A stretch of DNA of 30,368 nt from a virus, in IMG/VR virus record IMGVR_UViG_3300042883_000326, positions 1-30,368 of that record; one strand, 5' to 3'. Shown piece by piece: positions 15,887-22,493 of this stretch. Within the stretch, counting starts at the first letter, position 1, and each line of letters starts with the position of its first letter. Under the pieces are notes generated by a model, which ran no database searches, was not told the origin of the DNA, and saw only the letters and a program-made list of their open reading frames with translations. A program made the position numbers and the translations under genes.

Positions 15887-16659
15887 TTATTTTCTTAACT
15901 TTTCCAACTGTCTACGTTCATTTGCATTCTTATCTTTTAAATAAGCTAATGAATTTAACGCCTGTATTATATTTAATTTCCAAACCTCGTTTAATGCTAC
16001 TCGTTCAAACTTTGCGATAAGTTCGGCATTGTAAACCCATCCCCACCGTTTTTCAAAGGTTTCAGAATCGCTTTCAATTTCTCCTTCGTCACTCGTTTGC
16101 TCTTCAAAACCTCCTTGACCGAATAGACCCCTATAACCTTTATTAAGGCGCTTATAAGTTTCAAAAAAAAAACGCTGGTGTGATAGCAATTAGCAAAGTT
16201 TGACTTTAGCATATCGCTTGACACCTTGCTATGCTCAACACTACCATAAGGCATTATGCTTTCTTTACCATACCAATTAGTTTTTACAGGCATTGACAAT
16301 GAAGCCATAATTAAATGCAAGTTTTCTACCATAGCGTTTTCACCTGCTAAGAAGGTTGTGATATCTACATATTGCCCATACGTCAATTTAAAAGCATCTA
16401 AAGACATCATGTACTTAGTATCGTTTACTTTCACATACTTTTGAAGTTTGCCCTCAATCGTTCCCTTATGCAAAAAATCTAAGCTAGGTTTTAAATCTTT
16501 GAACTTATCCAAAGGCATATTGTCAAGTTCATCTTCTGAAATTTCATTAATTATTGAAATCAATTTAACTTCTTTTTCAAAGTCATTCATGTTCGCATCG
16601 TTTATGATGCCATAAATAAGCTGATAATCTTCTATTGTAATTGTATTCCAGTTCTTCAT
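15887..16659 (-). CDS. Tail assembly chaperone, frameshifted long form (G-T type)
   Basis: The gene at 15997-16659 is overlapped by a -1 frame that continues to 15887. A T10 run (16172-16163, minus strand) provides a slippery T-TTT-TTT. A -1 slip after codon 165 gives about 257 residues, joining TSVFF to FETYKRLNKGYRGLFGQGG. The -1 part ends WGWVYNAELIAKFERV and LNSLAYLKDKN, which I recognise as the usual T-domain pattern of this family. As with lambda gpG/gpGT, both forms coat the tape measure during tail assembly. Transcriptional slippage on T10 could give the same product. The frame starting at 16189 alone is unlikely to be separately translated. Confidence 0.8.
15997..16659 (-). CDS. Tail assembly chaperone, unshifted short form (G type)
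   Basis: A 220-residue protein beginning MKNWNTITIEDYQLIYGIIN, helical and acidic in its first 70 residues. The stretch YVKVNDTKYMMSLDAFKLTYGQYVDITTFL fits the G-type chaperones encoded ahead of tape measures. It is made when ribosomes do not slip at the T10 run. Its last 55 residues, after codon 165, form a basic tail (KEVLKSKRVTKEKLKAILKP) that the long form lacks. Starts 35 bases after the small gene at 16694 ends. Assignment rests on family likeness, the slip site and neighbours. Confidence 0.75.
   Translation of the reverse strand: MKNWNTITIEDYQLIYGIINDANMNDFEKEVKLISIINEISEDELDNMPLDKFKDLKPSLDFLHKGTIEGKLQKYVKVNDTKYMMSLDAFKLTYGQYVDITTFLAGENAMVENLHLIMASLSMPVKTNWYGKESIMPYGSVEHSKVSSDMLKSNFANCYHTSVFFLKLISALIKVIGVYSVKEVLKSKRVTKEKLKAILKPLKNGGDGFTMPNLSQSLNE
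16163..16172 (-). promoter_or_regulatory. T10 slippery site for -1 frameshift
   Basis: Ten consecutive A on the plus strand, read as G-T10-G in the gene. Frame 0 reads GTT TTT TTT TTG; frame -1 reads GTT TTT TTT then TTT GAA. Lies 176 bases before the end of the frame-0 ORF and links it to the 15887 frame. Confidence 0.8.
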
Positions 16660-16693
16660 TATTGTTTAAATATAATGTAAATAAAAAAAAGAC

Positions 16694-16903
16694 TTACCGA
16701 GTAGGCAAATCTTTAAAGTCATTAGGGTCGTTATCTTTTCTGAACTTCCGCCAGTCTGGTGATATCGTAATCAAACCACCGCTATCGATGTAGTCCTTTA
16801 GATATTGTTTAAATGCTTCAGGGTCATTCTTTGCTATTTCCTTTATAGCTATTATCTGACCGCCTTGCATTGAATCGAAAAAATTAAAAGCTTTATCTTT
16901 CAT
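16694..16903 (-). CDS. Small unknown protein upstream of tail chaperone
   Basis: A 69-residue protein, MKDKAFNFFDSMQGGQIIAIKEIAKNDPEAF followed by a polar C-terminus with KFRKDNDPNDF. No membrane segment or family recognised. A good -7 element (TATATTTG) ends four bases before the ATG, so its mRNA would be leaderless or nearly so. A 9-bp-arm inverted repeat lies just upstream and could repress it. A structural or regulatory role at the head of the virion operon is possible, but nothing shows which. Confidence 0.7.
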   Translation of the reverse strand: MKDKAFNFFDSMQGGQIIAIKEIAKNDPEAFKQYLKDYIDSGGLITISPDWRKFRKDNDPNDFKDLPTR

Positions 16904-16907
16904 AATT

Positions 16908-16915
16908 CAAATATA
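16908..16915 (-). promoter_or_regulatory. -7 element TATATTTG of a very short-leader promoter
   Basis: Matches TANNTTTG and ends four bases before the ATG at 16903. No TATGACAATT array lies upstream at the spacing seen in promoters A-C; instead there is the inverted repeat at 16920-16951. Confidence 0.55.
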
Positions 16916-16919
16916 CAAT

Positions 16920-16951
16920 AATTTGGCAGATTGTAAATATAGTGCCAAATT
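16920..16951. repeat. Operator-like inverted repeat AATTTGGCA/TGCCAAATT
   Basis: Perfect 9-bp arms (16920-16928 and 16943-16951) with a 14-nt AT-rich spacer. It covers the area between -7 and -33 upstream of the gene at 16903, where a repressor or activator would act. No T-tract follows, so it is not a terminator. Confidence 0.75.
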
Positions 16952-16973
16952 TTATCTTTTTATTTATTTATAA

Positions 16974-17138
16974 TTATGATTGTATTTTCTTAATTGCTAA
17001 CAAATAACTTTTTTTATTTTTATAAGAAAATTGAATCATGTATCCATCTTCTGAATAATAACTTTTATAAAATTTATTATCTATTTGAGTAAATGTAAAA
17101 ATAGTTCCTTCTTTTTCTATTTTGATTTGATTTGTCAT
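16974..17138 (-). CDS. Small unknown protein, first gene behind promoter B
   Basis: A 54-residue ORF beginning MTNQIKIEKEGTIFTFTQID and ending in a Lys-rich stretch (YKNKKSYLLAIKKIQS). It starts 20 bases downstream of the -7 element of promoter B. Basic, with no membrane segment. About 60 AT-rich bases separate it from the next unit. It is the only gene between the large terminase and the promoter-proximal part of the virion operon. No function recognised. Confidence 0.65.
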   Translation of the reverse strand: MTNQIKIEKEGTIFTFTQIDNKFYKSYYSEDGYMIQFSYKNKKSYLLAIKKIQS

Positions 17139-17158
17139 ATCTTTCTTTGTTTGTTAAT

Positions 17159-17204
17159 CAAAGATAATGCAAAGCACCTATTCAATTGTCATAGAATTGT
17201 CATA
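17159..17204 (-). promoter_or_regulatory. Promoter B: double TATGACAATT + 17 nt + TATCTTTG
   Basis: On the minus strand TATGACAATT lies at 17204-17195 and 17193-17184 (11-bp pitch), then 17 nt, then TATCTTTG at 17166-17159. Both decamers are perfect. Same architecture as promoters A and C. Positioned to drive 17138 and probably the virion genes downstream, starting inside the gap after the large terminase. Confidence 0.75.
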
Positions 17205-17215
17205 AAGCAAATTAT

Positions 17216-18385
17216 TTAAATCAAAGCATATTGCCCAAGTGTACGCCCTTGAATAAATCCGCGCCACGCTAAAGCTAAAGAACAAACAGCGTCATCGTGC
17301 ATCCCTTGAGGTGCTGAATACTTTACACCTGTTTTGCTATACACATATTCAAACAAACTTAATTCATCTACGATTGAACCTTCTGGGTATTTAATTAAAC
17401 CTTGCTGAATAGCTATAACTAAACCCTCGATTAGTTGCTGTTTTGAAGTGCTGGTAAATTTAAACCCTTCAATCATATAGTCATCACGTTGCAAGTCCTC
17501 GACTATCGGGTCACCTACGCCTGTGGCATCAATTACCTTTGGCACGTTTGATAATTGCTTTATCTTATTCTTAGTAGTATTCCAGTCAGCTTGAAAGCGG
17601 TCGTAATGACATACGCAACCATTACCGTCAAGACCGATAATGACAGTATAATCGTAAGACTTAGCCAAATCAATCCCGTAGCAAATGGGAACGGCACTGG
17701 ATATTTCCGTAATGTTTTGACGAATAAAGTCCATGCCAAACGGATTAGCTGCATTCTCCATTGGATTCGCAAGATATTCTTGCTCAAAGACCGCCGAAGG
17801 TAACGAAGCCCGAGCGTCGTCAATTTCTTGATTATTAATAAATGGATTGTCATACGTTGTATATTTAAAGGATTCAAAGTCTTTGTCACCATTACGCAAA
17901 TAAAGGCGATAGAAGAAGTCTTTGCCACGCGGGGTAGATATGAACAAGGCACGACCTTGATAATCGGTTAGCGTTGGTCTTATTGCGTTGTTCCAAGCGT
18001 CCTCTAAGTGTGGGATATAACAAGCTTCATCTATTATAACATTATGAAACTTTAAACCTCTAAGATTATCTAAACGCTCACCCGTAAAGAAACGAATCTC
18101 CCCACCTGTGACAAACTTAAAAACTAAATCAGACTTGTTTGCGGTTGCTACTTCGTTCGGGATTAACTTTGCTATCTCGTCAAAGAAAACCTTTGCAAGT
18201 GAATAGGTCGGAGTTATATAAGCATTAATATTACCTGCTAAAGATTCCGTAATCGTGTACTGTTTACTAATCAAAGATTTACCCCATCGACGACCACACA
18301 TTAATACGCGAAATCTAGCCTTTGATTCTAATACGCTACGTTGCCCTTCGTGTGGCTTAGGAAGCTCGATTGCTATCGTCTGCAT
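17216..18385 (-). CDS. terL: Terminase large subunit (DNA-packaging ATPase/nuclease)
   Basis: A 389-residue protein. The ATPase domain has Walker A GRRWGKS near residues 31-37, Walker B VIIDEA near 115-120 and coupling motif ISTPRG near 149. The RNase H-like nuclease domain has GIDLA near 237, IDATG near 285 and HDDAV near 362, giving the acidic residues for metal binding. It docks on the portal, pumps DNA into the prohead and cuts concatemers. It overlaps the small-subunit gene by 29 nt. Length is at the short end for the family but all motifs are present, so it should be active. Confidence 0.95.
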   Translation of the reverse strand: MQTIAIELPKPHEGQRSVLESKARFRVLMCGRRWGKSLISKQYTITESLAGNINAYITPTYSLAKVFFDEIAKLIPNEVATANKSDLVFKFVTGGEIRFFTGERLDNLRGLKFHNVIIDEACYIPHLEDAWNNAIRPTLTDYQGRALFISTPRGKDFFYRLYLRNGDKDFESFKYTTYDNPFINNQEIDDARASLPSAVFEQEYLANPMENAANPFGMDFIRQNITEISSAVPICYGIDLAKSYDYTVIIGLDGNGCVCHYDRFQADWNTTKNKIKQLSNVPKVIDATGVGDPIVEDLQRDDYMIEGFKFTSTSKQQLIEGLVIAIQQGLIKYPEGSIVDELSLFEYVYSKTGVKYSAPQGMHDDAVCSLALAWRGFIQGRTLGQYALI

Positions 18386-18740
18386 CTTTATATGTTACCT
18401 CTATTTTAAACCCACCAGAAGCGTTTAAATCCATTTGCTCTTTAGGTTTACCATATACTCTATTCCATAATAAATCTAATGAGTAAAGAGTACCTTTTTC
18501 GATTGACTTTCTTATCGCACCAGCAACGGTCTTTTCTAAAACGGTTGTATTTTTATCTTGATAAACTTCTTTAAGTTCATCGATAGTCATTGACATCAAA
18601 GCCTGAATCGTATCTGTGACCTCTGAATTTTTATAGCCTTGTTCTGTTAATGTAGATACCCATTTTCTAGGTCTACCATTTCCCTCTCGTCTTGAATCAT
18701 AACCTTTATTGAAAGGTTTTAAATTTTGTTCATTTGCCAT
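18357..18740 (-). CDS. Terminase small subunit (probable)
   Basis: A 127-residue protein immediately before and overlapping the large terminase gene. N-terminus GYDSRREGNGRPRKWVSTLT is a basic, DNA-contacting type of start seen in small terminase candidates. The middle is helical (TDTIQALMSMTIDELKEVYQ) and is followed by VLEKTVAGAIRKSIEKGTLYSLDLLWNRVYGKP. It should recognise the packaging site and regulate the large subunit. Assigned mainly by position, size and overall pattern. ATG overlaps the preceding stop (TAATG). Confidence 0.75.
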   Translation of the reverse strand: MANEQNLKPFNKGYDSRREGNGRPRKWVSTLTEQGYKNSEVTDTIQALMSMTIDELKEVYQDKNTTVLEKTVAGAIRKSIEKGTLYSLDLLWNRVYGKPKEQMDLNASGGFKIEVTYKDADDSNRAS

Positions 18741-18961
18741 TATTTCGCTTTTGTTTCACTTTTATTTAAATCACCGTTAAATATATCCTTTAAGCTATCA
18801 TAAATATAACTTGATTGTTTACCCCAAAAAAACTCGCATTCATCTTCAATATACGGGGGGTCTACAAAGTAACTTTGATATTCACATGGTGTCGCTGTGT
18901 AACGATAGCATTCATTTTTTAAAGGGCAATCTTCACCCTTGCACATTGCGATGTCTGGCAT
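18740..18961 (-). CDS. Small Cys-rich protein before terminase
   Basis: A 73-residue protein with five cysteines (C7, C12, C18, C26, C42) in MCKGEDCPLKNECYRYTATP and YIEDECEFFWG. The pattern suggests a small metal-binding (Zn-type) fold. The motif CP-x4-C-Y-R-Y-x-A/T is one I have seen in short phage proteins near terminase genes, with no known role. It shares one base with the small terminase start. DNA binding or a packaging accessory role is only a guess. Confidence 0.75.
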   Translation of the reverse strand: MPDIAMCKGEDCPLKNECYRYTATPCEYQSYFVDPPYIEDECEFFWGKQSSYIYDSLKDIFNGDLNKSETKAK

Positions 18962-18962
18962 A

Positions 18963-19061
18963 TTAAAAATAATTAAATATTTCTATCAATTTTATTATTA
19001 AATAATAAAGCATTAACCCAATAAATGAAACGTATAAAACTAGTTCAATTACCTTTTCCAT
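18963..19061 (-). CDS. Tiny single-pass membrane protein
   Basis: A 32-residue ORF read by eye: MEKVIELVLYVSFIGLMLYY then LIIKLIEIFNYF. Almost the whole peptide is one hydrophobic helix. It overlaps the end of the HNH gene by 17 nt and stops one base before the next ATG, so it fits the tight coupling of the operon. Function unknown. Such short ORFs can arise by chance in AT-rich DNA, but the exact fit between neighbours favours a real gene. Confidence 0.5.
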   Translation of the reverse strand: MEKVIELVLYVSFIGLMLYYLIIKLIEIFNYF

Positions 19062-19317
19062 ATAACCTTTCTTGAATTAATAAGTCGTGTATATCTTGTA
19101 AATATTCTTTATGTTGTTTCTTATCACCGTACTTAATATGACAATCCCTATCAAGTGCTTGTAAATTGTCGATATGGTCTGCAAGTTTAGTGCCACCCAT
19201 TCCACGTGCTTCGATATGATGAATGTCTACCGATTGTTTGCCACAAACTTCGCAAGGTATGAAGTCAGTTGTATCGTAGCCAAAGAATGACAAATAAAGT
19301 TTAACGTGTTTTTTCAT
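19045..19317 (-). CDS. HNH endonuclease
   Basis: A 90-residue protein with a CEVC pair (C22, C25), the core DIHHIEARGMGG (H33/H34), N51 in NLQAL and H60 in DCH. This is a complete HNH beta-beta-alpha metal site with one pair of structural Cys visible. Small HNH proteins encoded next to terminase are known to help cut DNA during packaging in HK97- and cos-type phages. Here it lies about 0.3 kb upstream of the small terminase, so that role is plausible; a homing nuclease is less likely given its tight place in the operon (4-nt overlap upstream). Confidence 0.85.
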   Translation of the reverse strand: MKKHVKLYLSFFGYDTTDFIPCEVCGKQSVDIHHIEARGMGGTKLADHIDNLQALDRDCHIKYGDKKQHKEYLQDIHDLLIQERLYGKGN

Positions 19318-19811
19318 TTGACTTTCATTATCGCGCTATATTCATCGCATAAGTTTTGAAGCTTTTCATTCATTTCAATAAAAGCGTTATTCGTTGTTTC
19401 GATTGATATTTTAATAAAGTTTTCTTCTTGAGCATCTTTCACTGATTCGCTATCAAATACCGGTACGTTTAAACCCCATTCTTTTAATTCGTGTTCATCC
19501 CATTCGTTTGCCAAGGTGTCCCAATCCCATTCGCCAGTGTTTGCGTTTAGCCTTATATTTAATTCTCTTTCGTCGTCGTCGTTTAAATCGACAATCACGC
19601 ATTCTATTTCTTTATAACCTAGCTTTGTTAATTCACGTACTCTAAAATGACCACCTACAATGTAACCACTTTGCTTGTTAAATATAATAGGCTCGACAAC
19701 GCCAAACTTTTCTAAGGAAGCTTTTAAATGCTTTTCTTGATTCTTCGTACTTTGTCTAGGATTGTAAGGTGCAGGGATTAAATCGCTTAATTTCTTTATC
19801 TCTATTATCAT
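19314..19811 (-). CDS. ParB/Srx N-terminal domain protein
   Basis: A 165-residue protein with the ParB N-domain hallmarks: LIPAPYNPR (residues 11-19) and VGGHFRVREL (52-61), the nucleotide-binding motif. It then has the usual DNDDERELNIRLNAN-like segment (here LNDDDERELNIRLN) and WDWDTLANEW. In many phages this domain is fused to or paired with an adenine/cytosine methyltransferase. Here it stands alone, with an orphan methyltransferase 2.7 kb upstream. No HTH or C-terminal dimer domain, so chromosome-style partitioning is unlikely. A role in DNA binding, modification or packaging is inferred. Confidence 0.8.
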   Translation of the reverse strand: MIIEIKKLSDLIPAPYNPRQSTKNQEKHLKASLEKFGVVEPIIFNKQSGYIVGGHFRVRELTKLGYKEIECVIVDLNDDDERELNIRLNANTGEWDWDTLANEWDEHELKEWGLNVPVFDSESVKDAQEENFIKISIETTNNAFIEMNEKLQNLCDEYSAIMKVK

Positions 19812-19975
19812 AACCTATCAAGCAAATTATCAATTTTATTTATAACCTTTATTTTCATTGGTATTGAATTACCTAACAAATCAATGTCATCTAGTTGCGC
19901 GAGTATCTCAAGCATAACCATTATCTTATCTAAGTTCTGATTTGTTTCTTTTTCAATATCGATTTTATTAGGCAT
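19808..19975 (-). CDS. Small helical unknown protein
   Basis: A 55-residue protein. I place the start at ATG 19975, which shares its A with the preceding stop (TAATG); an upstream TTG would extend it into that gene. Sequence MPNKIDIEKETNQNLDKIMVMLEILAQL followed by MKIKVINKIDNLLDRL reads as two amphipathic helices. No motif known. It overlaps the ParB-like gene by 4 nt. Confidence 0.65.
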   Translation of the reverse strand: MPNKIDIEKETNQNLDKIMVMLEILAQLDDIDLLGNSIPMKIKVINKIDNLLDRL

Positions 19976-20100
19976 TATTTCTTTTTTGATTCTTTTATTA
20001 TAATAGCTTCCCAAGCTTTTTGAGCTTTCTCTTTAGTATCGTAAATACAAGCACCTTGTCCAATACGATATTTTCCGTTTAAACATTGAGTTACTGGCAT
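19975..20100 (-). CDS. Very small conserved-type phage protein (CxNGKYRIGxGAC)
   Basis: A 41-residue ORF found by reading the gap. It encodes MPVTQCLNGKYRIGQGACIY followed by DTKEKAQKAWEAII and a basic tail. I recognise the motif P-V-T-x-C-x-N-G-K-Y-R-I-G-x-G-x-C-x-Y-D-T as a short domain that recurs in phage and bacterial proteins, alone or at C-termini; its role is not known to me. Two Cys 12 apart could bind metal or form a disulphide. Start and stop both share bases with neighbours (TAATG each side), which strongly supports translation. Confidence 0.8.
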   Translation of the reverse strand: MPVTQCLNGKYRIGQGACIYDTKEKAQKAWEAIIIKESKKK

Positions 20101-20456
20101 TACTTTCTTGATTTACGCCCTCTTCTTTTAGGCACTTGTTTGTTCACATCTTCAGGCTTAAAGTCATTTGTAAACGTAGCTTCTACATTAGTAGTACTTT
20201 GTATTGATTCTGCAAACGCTTCGATAGGTTCTATATAACTATCGTAATTAACGCTAAGATATATCCTTTGAATCATTTCCGCCACGCAAGACATACACCA
20301 CTTATTCACAAAGAATTTATCATCTACTTCCTGTTTATAAATAGCTTCAAGCTCTAAGATAGTAACCTCGTTTAAGTTCTTGATAAACCCGGCATCGCGC
20401 AATGAAACCCAGTGTTCTTTATATTTATCAAGTGTTTTTTTTGTAAGATAGTTCAT
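20100..20456 (-). CDS. Unknown protein with basic C-terminus
   Basis: A 118-residue protein: helical N-terminal half (LTKKTLDKYKEHWVSLRDAG), a WCMSCVAEMIQRIYLSVNY segment with two Cys three apart near residue 54, an acidic linker and a strongly basic end (KQVPKRRGRKSRK). The tail suggests nucleic-acid binding. I recognise no family. It overlaps the membrane-protein gene upstream by 4 nt and the next gene by one base. Confidence 0.7.
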   Translation of the reverse strand: MNYLTKKTLDKYKEHWVSLRDAGFIKNLNEVTILELEAIYKQEVDDKFFVNKWCMSCVAEMIQRIYLSVNYDSYIEPIEAFAESIQSTTNVEATFTNDFKPEDVNKQVPKRRGRKSRK

Positions 20457-20752
20457 ATAAATTTTTTAAATAATACAGCTACAATACTCGCAGCGAAAGC
20501 AATCATCAAAGCTACAAGCATTATATAATTAAAATATAAAGCAGATAGCAAAGCTACCCAAAAGCTCAAGCAATACCCACAGTCAAAAGGTTTTAAGCGT
20601 AAAGGTGTCTTAATAAAATCGTAACCCTTTAGTTTGCTACCGATATTAAAACTATCAAACAACCAACGTGAAAACATTTGTGGTATCATTGAGATTTCGG
20701 CAAAGCTAAAACCTAAACAAGCACTACCGATAATTAAAAATAATTCATTCAT
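20453..20752 (-). CDS. Membrane protein, DUF1360-like
   Basis: A 99-residue protein with a hydrophobic N-terminal segment (LFLIIGSACLGFSFAEISMI) and a C-terminal one (FWVALLSALYFNYIMLVALM onward, about 45 hydrophobic residues, possibly two passes). Between them is PFDCGYCLSFWVAL, with a C-x-x-C pair next to F-W, which resembles DUF1360 proteins found in phages and bacteria. Function unknown. The cysteine pair at the membrane edge may bind metal or be redox-active. It overlaps the sigma-like gene by 8 nt. Confidence 0.65.
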   Translation of the reverse strand: MNELFLIIGSACLGFSFAEISMIPQMFSRWLFDSFNIGSKLKGYDFIKTPLRLKPFDCGYCLSFWVALLSALYFNYIMLVALMIAFAASIVAVLFKKFI

Positions 20753-21264
20753 ATTCTTTTACATTTAATTTAACATTATTTATAGCATTCTTTACTCCGT
20801 TTGCGATTGTGCGTATCGGAATACCAGTCTTTAAACTCACATTCTTATACGTACCTAGTTGTAAATATAACTTTAAGACTTCACATTCAAAGAAGCGAAG
20901 TTCTGATATGCTCTTTTCGACCGCCTGAATTCTAGCTTCTATCTTATCATACGCATTATCGTCTTGCAATTCAAATAAATGATTTGCAAATAGTATATGG
21001 TCACTGTTTTCGATTAGTTCGTCGTCAATTATATTATCGCTTATTCTTTGATTCTTAAAATTCTGATAATAAAACTTTGAATTTTTAGACCTAAATTGGT
21101 TTAAACCTATGCGAACAATAAAGTATTTTCGTCTGGTCGTACTCGCAAATCGTTAAAAATACATCTTGACGAAGTTCTTCCCACCATTCACCAGCGATAT
21201 TCTTAAAGAATGTTATTATATCCTTTTGCGTATAATATTCGCTTATAACCTTATTATAATTCAT
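20745..21264 (-). pseudogene. Sigma-70-like factor interrupted by a one-base frameshift
   Basis: From ATG 21264 the frame encodes 57 residues (MNYNKVISEYYTQKDIITFF, ELRQDVFLTICEYDQTK) and stops at 21091. Removing one base from the AAAA run (plus-strand T4 at 21126-21129) continues it as KYFIVRIGLNQFRSKNSKFY to a C-terminal HTH (LQLGTYKNVSLKTGIPIRTI), 172 residues in all. The layout resembles short sigma-70-like phage proteins: region-2-like helices, then region-4-like HTH. The second part has no ATG start of its own near the break. It may be a sequencing error, a true mutation or a +1 programmed shift. If functional, it could direct the phage's conserved promoters. Confidence 0.7.
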
Positions 21265-21640
21265 TGTGCATATACTTATCTATTATTTCTATTGAGTTCG
21301 TTACACCAACGCCAAACGAAGCGAAAGCACCCTCTCTATTTAGGTAGTCAAGATAATTCTTTTGTTTAGTTAAATGCTCGTTAGTTTTCAACATACCATT
21401 AAGCTTAAAAGGTGATTCGACTTTTAACTCTAAAACTAGCATTGAATATTTACCATTATTGTGAAAAATAAATAAGTCGGGCGTTCCTTGACCTGCTTGA
21501 CCTAGCTTCTTTGCTTTACGTGCTAAGTAAATCGGAAGCCTTGCACCTGAAAGATAGTTTGCCATAAACCGAACTTGTGGATATTGCATCTTCAAATAAT
21601 TAACCACACTTAACTGAATTAAATCTTCTTTGTTTTGCAT
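21254..21640 (-). CDS. VRR-NUC nuclease (PD-(D/E)xK type)
   Basis: A 128-residue stand-alone VRR-NUC domain. Catalytic residues are visible as GTPDLFIF (D55) and LVLELKVE (E71, K73), with the conserved LSGARLP and KKLGQAGQGTPD segments before. Such phage nucleases are thought to act on branched DNA or in recombination/replication. Genes for annealase, helicase and methyltransferase in the same operon agree. It overlaps the sigma-like gene by 11 nt and abuts its upstream neighbour. Confidence 0.85.
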   Translation of the reverse strand: MQNKEDLIQLSVVNYLKMQYPQVRFMANYLSGARLPIYLARKAKKLGQAGQGTPDLFIFHNNGKYSMLVLELKVESPFKLNGMLKTNEHLTKQKNYLDYLNREGAFASFGVGVTNSIEIIDKYMHNEL

Positions 21641-21907
21641 TTATTTCTTTTTAAATTGTTCAAGACAATCATTAAATGAATATAATCCTTCTTTACCTTC
21701 AAAATAAGCTACTTCTAAATCTTCCTCACTATACATTCTTTCACCTTGATATTTAGCACCATTTATAAAAGCATTTTTACAAACCCTTCTTGGATGTGCA
21801 ATACCATATTCAAAACTATCTACATACTTTTCAGCAGCTTCTTCAATTGTTTCTTGTGTGAGCCCATTAAGCCCATTATGAGCCATTTGTTTTTCTTTGT
21901 TTTGCAT
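21641..21907 (-). CDS. Small unknown protein
   Basis: An 88-residue protein. It starts MQNKEKQMAHNGLNGLTQET; the Met at position 8 is an alternative start. It contains TIEEAAEKYVDSFEYGIAH and AFINGAKYQGERMYSEEDL. This combination (short helix, 'F-x-x-GA-x-Y', then 'YSEEDL-x-x-A') is common in small phage proteins of Bacteroidota with no known role. The first five residues (MQNKE) equal those of the next gene, which may reflect a shared translation-initiation sequence. Likely an early-operon accessory protein. Confidence 0.75.
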   Translation of the reverse strand: MQNKEKQMAHNGLNGLTQETIEEAAEKYVDSFEYGIAHPRRVCKNAFINGAKYQGERMYSEEDLEVAYFEGKEGLYSFNDCLEQFKKK

Positions 21908-21909
21908 GA

Positions 21910-22170
21910 CTATTTATTTATCAATTCATTCCAATTATTATCCAGTTGTTCTTCAAAATCATTCTCAAGAAGTTCTTTGTTTTCGATATTACGCTCCATC
22001 GTACCCATAGCTTTACGGTGCGCATTGATTAGCTTTTCAAACTTATGCTGTAACTTCCCTGCATCTTCATTATTCAAGACTGATAATTCATGAACTGCGA
22101 CTTCTAAATTCTTAATCGACATTTTAGAATGAAGATAAGATAATATTAATGAGTTTTCTAGTGGTGTCAT
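21910..22170 (-). CDS. Unknown helical protein
   Basis: An 86-residue, mostly helical, mildly acidic protein beginning MTPLENSLILSYLHSKMSIK, with a heptad-like stretch (KLQHKFEKLINAHRKAMGTM) and an acidic end. No family recognised. It overlaps the upstream coiled-coil gene by 4 nt. The two may form a complex, but only adjacency supports this. Confidence 0.7.
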   Translation of the reverse strand: MTPLENSLILSYLHSKMSIKNLEVAVHELSVLNNEDAGKLQHKFEKLINAHRKAMGTMERNIENKELLENDFEEQLDNNWNELINK

Positions 22171-22490
22171 ATACTTGAATTTAATTTTTTAACTTCCTTT
22201 TCTAAATCGTTTACATATAAAAGCAAAGTTCCTATCTGCATTCGCATTGTTTCTAATTCAATCGCTGCGAGTTCGTACTTTGCAAACATCTTGCTATAAG
22301 CATTCATTGCCTGTTCAACATATATTTGAGCTTCGTTAATTTCATTATCAAAACCTTTTAAATCTGTTAAGGCTCGATTAATTATTTGCAAGTCTAAAGC
22401 TACTTTTAAAAGGCTTAGCCTTTCTTCGTCGAAGAACTTGTAAGCGTTTAACTTATTTTGTAAGTCGTTTATTAATTCTTTGTAATTCAT
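22167..22490 (-). CDS. Coiled-coil protein, unknown function
   Basis: A 107-residue protein, helical throughout: MNYKELINDLQNKLNAYKFF, ALDLQIINRALTDLKGF, then a C-terminal coiled coil (AAIELETMRMQIGTLLLYVN, DLEKEVKKLNSSI). No catalytic motif. Three bases separate it from the methyltransferase gene stop. It may act as a small adaptor within the replication operon; this is only inference. Confidence 0.7.
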   Translation of the reverse strand: MNYKELINDLQNKLNAYKFFDEERLSLLKVALDLQIINRALTDLKGFDNEINEAQIYVEQAMNAYSKMFAKYELAAIELETMRMQIGTLLLYVNDLEKEVKKLNSSI

Positions 22491-22493
22491 ATC

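Noticed and set aside
15887-16189. Independent 100-residue gene starting at ATG 16189
   Set aside because: That ATG lies inside the chaperone gene just before the T10 run; the protein is better explained as the -1 frameshift extension.
17555-17952. ORFs on both strands within the terminase gene (82 and 130 residues)
   Set aside because: They cover the terminase nuclease region, whose motifs are intact in the main frame.
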